NCBI GenBank assembly: GCA_963575745.1
Contig: CAUYUJ010003547.1
Span: 62,001-126,000 of the forward strand
Direction of reading: 5' to 3'
DNA from: Prorocentrum cordatum
Lineage: Eukaryota; Sar; Dinophyceae; Prorocentrales; Prorocentraceae
Length of the DNA stretch: 64,000 nt
In this document: positions 45,220 to 55,384 of the stretch, one piece after another
How the letters are laid out: each line of letters begins with the position of its first letter
How positions within the stretch are numbered: position 1 is the first letter of the stretch
Translations under genes and position numbers: made by a program
The notes under the pieces: generated by a model
What the model saw: only the letters and a program-made list of their open reading frames with translations
The model's database searches: none
Told to the model about the DNA's origin: nothing

Positions 45220-46550
45220 GCGCGAGTACTATGGTGACTGCGACGGTGGCCATTGGAGCTACCGGCGGGATGCGTTTCGGGGCCGACTGCGTGGCCTCGA
45301 CTGCTACAGCTCGACGTTTCTGCTCGGCGACAGCACGAGCAACATCATGTTCCGGCAGAGCGCTTGCGGAACAAAATGCACGTCGTGGACAGCTACTGGA
45401 GCCAGTTGGCGACGACGCACGGGTATCTCCTCAACGGGTGCCACTATCTCGACTGCGCCGAGTTGCGCGAGAGGAAGGTCCACCAGCGGACCCCCGTCTA
45501 CGCGTGGGAGAAGCTGCAGCCACCAGAGGCCGAGGAGGCCACGCGAGCAGCAGTGGGCGGAGGCGGCCGAGTGGCTAGGCCGGCGGCTCGGCCACGTCGC
45601 CGCCGCCGCGCGCCGACGGTTGCAAACAGGTCGGGCCGACGCCTTCCACGGGCACCGGGGGCAAGCCGATCATCGCGCTGCTGCTGGAGCGGAGCGCGGC
45701 CTCGCAGCATCGCAGGGCCGCCCGTCGGCGGAGGCAGAGACGGCAGGAGAGCGCCGCTCCCCGACGGGGCAGAGGTAAACGTGGGATACCAACGCCGTCG
45801 TCGCGATCGGCGTCTTCACCCTCGCGGCCAGAGGTGCGCGCTACATCGAGTGCGAGTCAGAGCTCCGGGCGGCGGCCAGCAACCGCGCGCGGCGACGGGC
45901 GCGGCGAGCGTCTGCGAAAGGTTGGCGCCGCTGGGTTGCCAATCAAAGCCACGCAGGAGCAGGGGCGCTGCGCGATTGGACTAAGCCATCGGCGCAGTGG
46001 GGGCCGCAGCAGCCGACGGGGCAGCACAAGCAGCTCGAGCTGTTCACCCGCGGGCCGCAGCGGACGGTGGGGGGCGCGGCTGGGGGGAGTGTTGGGCCGA
46101 CCCCCACGACCCCGACTGGCCGCGGGGCCGGGGCCCGACCCGCTCCGAGCTGCACGAGTTCGCCGCCGCGAGGATCGCCCCCAAGGGCGTCCGGGACGCG
46201 CGCGGGCGCCTCCGCGCTTACGCGGGATTGGGAGAGGCCGACTGGCACCCCCGCCTGCGGCGACGTGGAGAATTTCAAGGAGCGGCGCGCGTGGCCAGCG
46301 CGCTGAACGCCGTGGAGAATGGAGTGCCGTGGCCGACGGCCCAAGCCACCATCTTCTTCTGCTTCGTGGCCAGAGCAGCGGGAGGCTTCCGCAACTTCGG
46401 CCTCATCTGTGAGCCAGCGCGCGCGCGGGGGACCGCGCGCATCCCGTGCGCGCGGCGCTGGGGCGCCGCCCACGCGAGAGCCCATGACTGGGCTCGCAGA
46501 GAACGATCGTCGGAGCGAGCAGCCTGGCCGCAGGCGCTGCGCGGCGAAGC
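45220..46550 (+). pseudogene. LINE linker between endonuclease and RT
   Basis: Coding-derived Arg/Ala-rich sequence. The frame 45997-46728 runs without a stop into the RT block, and contains ARVASALNAVENGVPWPTAQ, so this part was translated with the RT. No separate gene is seen. Confidence 0.4.
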
Positions 46551-46554
46551 GTCG

Positions 46555-46885
46555 CGAGCATCAGGCTGCGAGCACGCCGTAACCTACTTCGACTTGGTCA
46601 AGTGCTTCGAGCGGGTGGCGCACGGGAAGGCGCGGGAGGCAGCGCGGCGCTGGGGCTTCAACCCCATCATCTTGGGACTCGCCCGGCGCATTCTTTGCGT
46701 TGTGCGGCGCATCGTCTTGAGCGGGTAGTACACTTGGCAACGAGGCATCGTCGCGGGTATCCGCTGCGTCCCCTTTCTGCCTCCAGATGGTGACCGTCCT
46801 GGAGCTGGGCGACTTGGCCAAACAGTTCTATTGGGCCGACGCAGCCTATTCTTCGACGACCTCGCGATGACCGCCCACGGCATCA
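46555..46885 (+). pseudogene. LINE reverse transcriptase remnant, motifs A to C
   Basis: Motif A and its helix read TYFDLVKCFERVAHGKA at about 46580, followed by RRWGFNPIILGLARRI. After a TAG at 46726, other frames give RGIVAGIRCVPF (motif B region) and then LFFDDLAMTAHGIREFVQHF (motif C, F-F-D-D, at about 46845). Both catalytic Asp of motif C are intact even though the frame is broken by the stop and a shift near 46790. Confidence 0.7.
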
Positions 46886-47169
46886 GGGAGTTCGTGCAAC
46901 ACTTTCAGCCGCTTCCCATCACAGTGGTGGTGCACATGTTCTAAGTGAGGGTGGACATAGCAGACTCACGCGGCGCGGAGGGCAAGGCGGTCGCCCCGGC
47001 CTCGTCCAACGCGCTGGGCACCTGCCTCGACGCCCGCCCCCGCCAGCTTTGAGCGCGAGTCGCCATTCGCGAGAAGCACTTCGGCGTTGCGGCAGAGGCA
47101 GGCAGACGCGGACGAGTAGCCGCCATCGACCAGCGGATTTCAAGGCCGCGGCGAGATCATCATGGACGG

Positions 47170-47360
47170 CAGCCGCGCGAAGTGCAGGAGGATCAGCGCA
47201 TCAGCGCGCAAGATTGCGCGGCGCGCCAAGGTGCCATCACCAGTCTATGGCTCCTCGGTCGTCGGCATGACGGACACACTCTCAGCGAGCTGAGGGCCAG
47301 CGCGGCGATGGCGATGCAGGGCAACACCAAGGGAAGGTCCACGGCCCTGCACACTGTTGA
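47170..47360 (+). pseudogene. LINE C-terminal block
   Basis: YGSSVVGMTDT, then LRASAAMAMQGNTKGRSTAL, resembles the thumb/C-terminal block after the RT in related elements (a Tyr-Gly ... Thr-Asp ... Leu-Arg-x-Ala-Ala pattern). A frame change lies between the two pieces. Confidence 0.5.
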
Positions 47361-47423
47361 GTGACGACGTGGACCTGGGCAACCCGGCCAACAGCAACCC
47401 CATCCTGGCGTGGGCCACGGCGT

Positions 47424-47603
47424 GGCAAGGGGCGCCGCCCGCATGCGTGCGACCCACGCATCGTGGCACACCTCTCGCATGGATCGTGGCCCCGCAGGGA
47501 AACCCCCGCAAGTCCAAGGGGCGCCGCCCGCATGCGTCCGACCCACCCATTTCAGTACACCCCTCAAGATGATCGCGACCCCAGATGGGTCTCCACCGAA
47601 GGT
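47424..47603. repeat. 89-bp tandem repeat, two copies
   Basis: CAAGGGGCGCCGCCCGCATG starts at 47425 and 47514 and is followed by CGT(G/C)CGACCCAC in both. It lies just past the LINE C-terminal block and may belong to its 3' region. Confidence 0.75.
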
Positions 47604-47604
47604 C

Positions 47605-48265
47605 CTTTCGGCCGTCCTCGAGAGCGCCTCCCGCGCCCATTCCGCCCCGCCTTCTCGCGCTTCGTGGCCCCATTCCATGTCGGCGCACCTCTTACGCGGT
47701 TCGCCCGTTTCACGCGGTTCGCGGCCCCATAGGGAGTTCCCATTTGTTCGTGCCGCCTGCCTTGCGGCATTCGCAAATGCATATGGTTCGGCCTTTCGCA
47801 AAGATAGTTCTTCTGCGCAAGAGGAATGTGGGCACGACGCAGGGAATCTGTCGGCCCTCTATCCTGTGCCCAAGCTGCATACTGAACATGTCCAACGCGC
47901 CTCGCAGGTTCCGACCTCATGCGAGGTGGAGGCCGCTTCTGAGCAGGAGAACTTTGACATGCACGCTGCCGAGGTTGATGCGTTGTGGCCTCGACGGGGC
48001 CCATCATTTGTTCCTTCCCCTCGCCGTTCCGAGCCTCCTCCTTCCCCAGCTTTCCTTCATCCGACGAAGTGGGAAGCCGCCCGTGCTTTGAAGGTTGCCA
48101 AGTTACTTGCCGCGGCGCGGGGGAGGCTACAAAGTCCCCATCTACAGGATGAGTGTTCAAGAATGCGAGGAAAATAGACAGGTGAGGTTTCGTATTGGAA
48201 CAAAAGAGATTTTGCTTTCATTATTTTCCTACCAGCGCTTGCACTGAAGGGGTCCTAGTGGATCT
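47605..48265. other. Unassigned spacer
   Basis: The plus frame from 47410 stays open to 48177 with mixed composition, but no domain is recognised and its first third is the 89-bp repeat. Confidence 0.35.
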
Positions 48266-48269
48266 TTCC

Positions 48270-50402
48270 CTAATCAGTGCTTGCACTGAAGAGGTCTTAA
48301 CGGATCTTGAAGGATTTGGCGAGAATGGGCGGTCGATTTCGGCAGTCGGCCGGGTTTCCCGGGTTCCCTGTTCCAGGTTCCCCGGTTCCTTGTTGTTGGT
48401 TCTGGGCCGATTTCGATGGGCGGCGGGGTTCTCGGGTCTCTGGGTTCCCGTTTTTTGTCGGTCTCCGTATCGATCGGTTTCACCATCGACCTCATGACCC
48501 ATTTTTCGATTCATCTCACGATCAATCCCACGATCGATCTCACTATTGACCTCACGCACAAGCGATCGCACGATCGATCTCATTGTCGAACTCACTGAAT
48601 CGACTTCGCTATCGGTCCCAAGATCGGCCTTACTATCGCACTCACTACTCATCCCACTATCGGTCCCACTATCGATCTCACAATCGATTTCAATATCCAT
48701 ACCACTTAGTTTCAAGCCATCCACTGATTTGGGTTTCTCTCTGGTAAATACTGTTGTTCTGGAGCCCGCCTGTAGGAGGACATGCCCGTCCTGATGCAAG
48801 GCGCGACCTTCTCTTCATGCGCCTGCCATCATCCTGGATCTTCTGGGTTGGAGGCGGATCTTAGGCGGGTGGCGGAGGCGGCTTGATTTCAGGTCCCGTG
48901 CGCCACCCGTCCTGGACTGCCAGAGCTGTGAACCAAGCACGCCCAGCGCAATGCCGTCGTTCGGCAGCAGCCTCCCCCCTCCCTCCTCCTCCCTGCTCCC
49001 TCCTTGTCCCACTCCCTCCTCCCCATCCTCCCTCGTCCCCCTCCTCCCCTGCCTACCTCCCTCTCTCAGTGGCAACGTTGGGGGGGGGGATAGGCTCAGG
49101 GGGGGTCGCCTCGACCCCCAATCGTCCATTCATCGCCCATGGGGGCCCGATAGCCCCCCCCGCCCAGAAACGTGTGGATTCGTTGTCGTGGGCCTATCAC
49201 GGATCTATCGACGACGTATCGCCGATTCCAGGTCGGTGTTTCTCCCCCCTTCTGAGCCGGCCCAGCCCTATCGTGGCCCCTCACCTCCCTTCCCCCCCCC
49301 CCCGCCGCGGGCGCAGGCGCTGCAGGCTGTCGAGGCCGCCACGAGGTGGCAGGACCGCTCCCGGCTCCTCGAGGACGGCGCTCCCGCGGGCGGGGAGCGG
49401 TGGGGCTCACGGCGATGCCCAGTGTTGCCTTCGGCCAGGGAGGCCCGAGGGGTCACCAGTCGCTGCAATCGTGGTGGCGGGTTCTGTACCGTCCTTTGCG
49501 CGTCAAAGTCTGACCGAGGTGTAAGATCGAGGTCGGTTCGGGGAGGGTACCCTCGTGTTCTTCGTGTTTGTTGGATGCTCTTGTGCATGCTGGGGAGGGT
49601 GTCCTTGAATGTTATGTTTGTTTTGGCCAGCGGAGGGTCTCATGTTCGTGAAAGGATAATATTTTGGCCTGGGTCTGACTGTACCGTCCTTCGTGTTTTG
49701 ACGGTTGGCGGGCAAACTCTTGCACCACCCGCGCGCGCGGCCAGGGTGCCTGCGCAAATTTCAGCGGGACCCCTGCCCCCCCGATTCAAGGCTGGTTGGC
49801 GTCGCCAGTGGGGCTCAGGATTTCGGCTGGTGGACATCGACACATCGCGGCGCAGCCCGCCACTATTGAGTTTCGGGCGCGGGGTGTTTTTTTTGTTTCC
49901 AAAAATCAACATTACACCAGACAGAGAGAAACCCCAATCAGTGGATTTGTTTAATTAGTGATATAGATATTCAAGTCGATTGTGAGATCGATTGTGGGAT
50001 CGATCTTGGGATGGATAGTGAGGACGACAGTAAGGTCGATCGTGGGACCGATAGTGAAGCCGATTCAGTGAGTTCGATAATGAGATCGATCGTGAGATCG
50101 CTTGTGTGATCTATAGTCGTGAGATCGACTGTGATATCAATCGTGAGATTGATCGCGGGATCGATAGTGGGATCGATAATGAATGGTGAGACCAATCGAC
50201 AAGGAGACATACCAGGAAACCGGGAACCCAGAGACCCGAGAACCCCGCCGCCCACCGAAATCGGCCCAGAACCAACAACAGGGAACCGGGGAACTTGGAA
50301 CAGGGAACCCGGGAACCCAGCCGACTGCCGAAATCGGCCGCCCATTCTCGCCAAATCCTTCAAGATCCGTTAAGACCTCTTCAGTGCAAGCGCTGATTGG
50401 GG
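48270..50402. mobile_element. Foldback-like element: two inverted arms of about 480 bp around a 1.17-kb spacer
   Basis: 48270-48745 and the reverse complement of 49918-50402 match along their whole length. The outer ends read AATCAG(T/C)GCTTGCACTGAA, then GAGGTCTTAACGGATCTTGA. The inner ends read CCACTGATT(T/G)GGGTTTCTCT. Each arm contains a CGATCTCAC-type minisatellite (48500-48700 and 49975-50190) whose unit differs between arms. The spacer (48746-49917) contains a copy of the 280-bp dispersed repeat. No transposase ORF is seen. The transcript of either strand would form a long hairpin. Confidence 0.75.
49363..49650. repeat. About 280-bp dispersed repeat, copy 2
   Basis: Near-identical to 31891-32170, same orientation. 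It lies in the spacer of the foldback structure. Confidence 0.9.
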
Positions 50403-50454
50403 AATAACAGTGCAGCATTTTGTCCATCAGCCGTACGGCATGGAGGAGGGAAGG

Positions 50455-50632
50455 GGGAAGGGAGGACGAGGAGGAGAGAGGAGGAGATCGAGAAGGAGGA
50501 GGAGACTGTTGGGGGTCTTTGAGGGGGTCCTGGAGTCGAAGGAAGCAAGGGGAGGAGGTGGACGAGGAGGAGGAGACGGAGGAGGAGGACGAGGAGGAGG
50601 AGACGGAGGAGGAGGACGAGGAGGATTCTGTT
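50455..50632. repeat. (GGA)n-rich tract with GGAGGAGGACGA units
   Basis: GGAGGAGACGGAGGAGGACG-type units repeat between 50555 and 50630. Confidence 0.85.
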
Positions 50633-50759
50633 TAAGCAGCTTGTCTGCAAGGGTCTTACATTATTTTCCTAAGACGCCGAGTGCAGGGATCGCTTGATCT
50701 GGAATCTGTCGTGCGTCTTGATCTCCTGTGGTTTCCCGTGGCCTCTGTGGTCTCCCGTG

Positions 50760-51090
50760 ACCTCCAGTGGCCTCCTATCGTTTTAGTATCGTGAGTGTGA
50801 ATGTCAGTGTTAGTGTTAGTCTTACGAGTCGTATTCGCAATCGTTTCCGGTGTCGTCACCAAGTCCCCATTCGCATCAGTAGTAGTCGAAATGGTTCTGG
50901 CATTGGTTTTCGTGGTTGTATTGTTCCTCGCATTAGTCACCGTATGAGGATTCGGAGTCGCATCATGTCCCTCATCATACGCATCAGTATATGTCTTAGC
51001 ATACTGGTACTCGGATTCGTACGATGTTTTCATTACGTCTACCAGTATTGCTGGACTACTTCGACTACCAACCACTACTAATTCTTCGAC
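50760..51090. other. Low-complexity GTNNTNGT tract
   Basis: Sequence built from short GTATCG, GTTAGT, GTCGTA and CATCAT words. On the minus strand it reads as a Thr/Asn-rich peptide (TNARTISTTTDANG). Low complexity is the simpler explanation. Confidence 0.5.
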
Positions 51091-51607
51091 TGCACAGCAG
51101 GAGTGCATCTAATTCTCTGCTCTGGGGCACCGTTGTCCGAGACAAGTGGTTGCCGTTCGCGCGCGCAGCTTGCATTGGCGAGTGGAGGAGCGCAGGGTTA
51201 CTCTAGGTGTCTCCGCCTATGCCCCTGTCTCTGGCCCATGTGCAAAGATGCTTAGGGTCTTCTGCCGCACGGGTGTGTTTTCTTGTTTTGCCGCTTCACT
51301 GCTTTCGCGCGCGTCCGCGTGAACCTGGTTGCGGTTGCCGTCGTGCACGGCATTTCCAATGTCACCGCTGCCAGAAGCGGACGACGCAGCTTGGGCACGG
51401 TTGCGCTGCGCGAGCAGGCCGCCTCCACAAGGGGCACGCCCCCCGTGGCCGAGGCCAGGAGACTACCGCGACGTTCGGTCGGCCTTCGGCAAAAAAGAGA
51501 CATCACGCTAAGTGACCCCGCATCTAGCCACACACTGTTCAGCTCGGGGTGCCTGCCAGCAAGTATCCGGTTCCAAAAATTTTGGGGTCTGCGCTCGTGA
51601 GGGGTCG

Positions 51608-51770
51608 GACGAGGCTAGGACGAGGACAAACCCGTTCCAGAGCGTTCCAGAACGCTCTGAGAGAAGGCCGCGGCGCCCGAGGCATCTTCCAGAGCCGCCG
51701 GATCTCAGAGATTCTCAATGTATCCTCACCCGATGTGATCCACGCCCTAATTTCGTCTTAAGGGGCACCC
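51608..51770. repeat. Dispersed repeat companion, copy 2
   Basis: Matches 32560-32705, with an extra about 18-bp stretch (GCCCGAGGCATCTTCC) in the middle. Confidence 0.7.
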
Positions 51771-51774
51771 GCGC

Positions 51775-52325
51775 ACTTCTGGCGCCATCCTCCAGGTAGG
51801 CGGCCACCTCCAGGAGGGCTCTGTCCTCCAAGCAGGCGCCGTGCCCCAGAGAGTGCCTCGCGCCCCGGGCAGGCGCCGTCCTCCAGGCAGGGGTCCCCCC
51901 AGGAGGCGGGGCGGCCGCAGCGGGCAGAGGGCAGGGTGCCGCGGTCGCCCTCGACCTCCATCTCGGGCGCGGCTCGAGCTGCTGCCGGCGCGCGCGGTGG
52001 CATGCGGCCTCCGCCGAGCCCGGCCGCCAGCGGGGGCCGCCCGTGGCGGCCTGCGAGACCGGGGCGCCGCCGCCGCCGCGGGCGGCGCGCAGGGGGGGGC
52101 CCCCGCTGCCCTCGGTGCCTGGGCCCCTGGGTGCCTGGGTCCTGTCCTGCACGCTGGCCTGGCGCGTGCCGTTGGCCGCGCCGGCGGTGCTCGTGTCAGG
52201 GCGTGCGCACGTGGAGCAATCGAATGACATGTTCTGACCTATGCGACCACCCTTCGGGTAAGAAGGAGGTTGTGGGGGGGGGAGAGGGGGGGAACCACCA
52301 TCTGACTCAATCGATCTCACTATGG
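51775..52325. other. GC-rich spacer
   Basis: CTCCAGG(C/A/T)AGG-type words repeat between 51790 and 51900. No gene is recognised. Confidence 0.4.
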
Positions 52326-52329
52326 ATCT

Positions 52330-52548
52330 CACTCCACGGGACACCACGGGGCACCACGGGACACCGCGGGACACCGCGAGCCACCGCCGGACGGACGGAC
52401 GGACGGGCGGGCGGGGGAGAATCATTTGTCTTGACTTCGCCCTAGCAACGGCGGACACCACGGGACACCACGGGACATTGCGGGACACCGCGAGCCACCG
52501 CCGGACGGGCGGAGGATAATCATTTGTCTTTATTTCGCCTTAGCAACG
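52330..52548. repeat. CACCACGGGA decamer repeats within a tandem duplication
   Basis: Decamers (CACCACGGGA, CACCGCGGGA) followed by GCGAGCCACCGCCGGACGG, then AATCATTTGTCTT and CAACGGCGG, occur twice (about 52333-52455 and 52456-52548). The second copy has fewer GGAC units. Confidence 0.85.
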
Positions 52549-52549
52549 G

Positions 52550-53405
52550 CGGGTTCATTCCTATCGCGCGCCCGCGCAGCTTCGCCTTGCCAGCACGCAC
52601 GACATGAACGAAACGGAACGAAACGATTTCCTGGTTCGGGGTATCCGTTCCACTGCGATCTAACCCCCCAACCTCCGATCTGAGTTTGCCGCGTTTCACT
52701 CTGATGCGGGGCTAGTTGTCGGATGGTTGAGGTCTCTAAAAAGAGTCGTGGGGCGAGTCGTTCTGCTGCTCCGAGTCGCGGCTCGAGTCGTGCTGGTCCG
52801 AGGCGCGATTCGAGTCGTGCTGCTCCTGGTCGTGTTGTTAGCTTCTTGCCCATCGGTACAGCATGCGACTGCGCCAAGGTCAGACAGTGGGGTCCTGTGT
52901 CGGCGGCGAGCAGCGCAGCCTATGCCCCCAACCTCAGCCAAGCATTGCTTTGCTTTCTGGTCCAGTCGATGTTGTTAACCTGAGCTCCGTGAGCCCATGA
53001 TGGTCTAATGATAGTCTCGTAAAGCCATGGCGCTTGTCGCGCGGCAGCCAGCGAGGGTACGCGTGGGTTCTCGGGCTCACGTCGGCCAGCCGCTCGAGTC
53101 GGTCAGCATGATCTGAGCACAGGCTGCAAGTGGGGATGAGGCGGATGAAGGAGGATCAAGGCCGCCCAAGACGGTCAGAAGTGCCGGAAACCGTTTGTCT
53201 TGATTGTTTCACGACGCGGAGAGCAGGTGGGATCGGAAGATCGCTCCCGCTCGGCGATGCATTGATTCTGCAGGCCGATCCAGGCCACGGTTTTCATCCC
53301 AGCGTCGCCGATGCATCGGCGATGCGGTGCGATCCTCCGACCGCATCTCTTCTGTCCCCATTCGAGTTCGGGAGGCTTCCATAAGAAGAGGCGGAAACAT
53401 GTTAA
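52550..53405. other. Unassigned region with CGAGTCGTGCTG repeats
   Basis: Degenerate CGAGTCGTGCTGxTCC units at about 52745-52840. A perfect 16-bp palindrome CGCCGATGCATCGGCG lies near 53305-53325. No gene is recognised. Confidence 0.45.
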
Positions 53406-53407
53406 GG

Positions 53408-53452
53408 GTGCTGAGGAGGAGGAGGAGGAGGAGGAGGAGGAGGAGGAGGAGT
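53408..53452. repeat. (GGA)n microsatellite
   Basis: GGA run of about 14 units. Confidence 0.9.
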
Positions 53453-53769
53453 CGCCTGGGCAAGGTCCCCCACCCGCAGGGCGAGGTCGGGCGAGGGATG
53501 GGCGAAGCAAGTTTCCAGCCGTGGGAGACGTCCTGTCATGTCGCTCGCCCTCCGCCAGTCAGGACTTCGGCGAGGCGCTGCTCAGACCCCAGGTTCCTTC
53601 ATAACCTCCCTCCTCCATAACCTCCTTACAGAAGCATGTTGGCATCCCCGAAACCCTTCGAAGATTGCGAAGGCCTTACAGCCAGCCGGTGCCGCCGACC
53701 CTGAAGGGGGTCGACGACGACGACAGCGGCGGCGGCGGCGACGACGAAGACGCTGATGTGGGCCAGAGT

Positions 53770-54310
53770 GATGCTTCTTGGGATCTCTTCGGAAGGCTCT
53801 CGAGGGCCTCTGGGGAGGAATTCTGGGGCCTCTTGTAAGCCTCTTGCGGGCCTCTTGGGAGCCTCTCGGGAGCCTCTTGGGAGCCTCTTGGGGCCTCTGC
53901 GGGCTTGCTGGGGATCTCGTGTGGGCCTTCTGGGGCCTCTTGGGAACCTTTTGGGGCCTCCTGGGAGTCTCTTGGGGCCGAGGGCTCGAAATGTCCGTTC
54001 GGGTCCCCCGTCTGGGCACGCTCTTGGAGCCGTCTTGTGGGCCTGTTTGGCCATCTTGGAGGCGCTGTGGGCTGTCTTGGGGTCCTCTTGGACTGTTAGG
54101 GGGCCCTCCTGGAGGCCTCTTGGGCCGTCTTGGGGCGATCGTGGGGGCCTCTGAGGCCGTCTTGGAGCGGCGGGGAGCGGAACAGGTGAGAACTCCCAAA
54201 TCCTTCAAAACCATAGGGAAATCAATTAATTTTGGGGCCCTTTTCGAGAGTGCTCTTGGAGGCATTTTGGGGCGTCTTGACGGCCTCGTGGGCAGTCTGG
54301 ACGGCGTGAA
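53770..54310. repeat. GGGCCTCTTGGG minisatellite array
   Basis: Units such as GGGGCCTCTTGGGAGCCTC repeat to about 54180. An AT-richer patch at 54185-54240 interrupts it. Confidence 0.85.
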
Positions 54311-54559
54311 GGCGTTTTGAACCGATAGATTGGCGATTGGGGGCCTTCCTGGACTATGTCGGGGGCCTCTGGGGGCACTCGTGGCCTGTCTTGGTACTTT
54401 CTGAGACCCCAGAACCCCCAGGGGGGATTTGTATCTGACCCCCCCGACCCTTCCGGGACCCCCCCTTACCCCCTCCTATCCCCCCCAGGATATCCCCCTC
54501 TGACGGGCGAAGGACCAAAGGGAAGGGGCTTTCCTTCGACTCGATTGCTTTAAGGGTGC

Positions 54560-55384
54560 AGGGAACGGGGACAAAGAGGACGTCGACTGACGTAGTCGAG
54601 CACTCGAACAGACAAGCCCCTCACACACGCCGACAGGGTCGGCGGATTTCAAAACAATTGCTGGAGGGCTCCCGTCAACCCGAGAGAGTCAGCGAGAACG
54701 AATGGGAACCTAGAGCGTCGGGAGACATCTGGAGCTGGAGCCTTCCGACAACATCCGGATCCTCCAACGACCGCCGAGGACTACCGAGGGCCTGCCAGAG
54801 ATTTGTTCGAAATCTTCCGACGACATTGACGACATCCGAAGATCTCCGCAGACCGCCGAAACCCGGAGGACTTCCACCAGGCGCTCCTCCGGCTGCCGGC
54901 GGCGGAGACCTTCTCGCACATGGGAGAGGCGCTTTCGGGGCCGCCGTCGCGGACCTCCCCCTTGCTCCCCCAGTTGGCCATTCCCCTCCCTTTCCCCAGC
55001 CTGACTCCTCCCCCCACTCTTCCCCGCCTGCCTCCTCCCTACTCTCACTCCTTCCCCCTCCCCTTCTTTCCCCCCGCCTGCTTTCTGTGTCCCGCCCCGG
55101 CCCTCTCCCTCCCCATCTACGTTTTCCTCCCTCTCTCCCGAGTCTTCCGCACAGTCTTCTCATGTGTGGCGCTCCCGCCTGAGGGTTCCTCTCAATTTGC
55201 GCAAGACGGTGCCCGCCGCATTTGGACGAGGGACGCCAAGAAGGCCCCCGTTTCACACCTTGCTCAAGACGGCCCAAGAGGGCCCCAAGAAGGCCCCCGT
55301 TTCACACCTTCGCGCACTTTTACTTTTACATTGCCGATCACTGCAATTCAATACTTTTCGAGTTCTTCATTTCTGTCTCTAGCG
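54560..55384 (+). promoter_or_regulatory. Probable 5' untranslated region of the two-ORF LINE
   Basis: Sequence between the minisatellite array and the ORF1 start. It includes a CT-rich tract (54960-55130) and a 24-bp direct repeat, AAGAAGGCCCCCGTTTCACA plus CCTT, at 55238 and 55286. LINE 5' regions carry the internal promoter. The role here is inferred from position only, and the exact 5' end of the element was not found. Confidence 0.35.

Larger units (their letters stand above)
43500..47360 (+). mobile_element. Decayed LINE retrotransposon, plus strand
   Basis: Domains occur in LINE order on one strand: ORF1 with Cys cluster and coiled coil (43503-44235), EEP endonuclease blocks (44600-45200), an Arg/Ala-rich linker, RT motifs (46560-46880), and a C-terminal block (47170-47360). 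Frame changes are needed in every part. No target-site duplication or poly-A is visible; an 89-bp tandem repeat follows at 47424. Confidence 0.7.

Noticed and set aside
48480-48700. Regularly spaced CGATC repeats considered as a CRISPR-like array
   Set aside because: Units are contiguous 8-12-bp minisatellite copies without unique spacers of constant length, and the context is eukaryotic.
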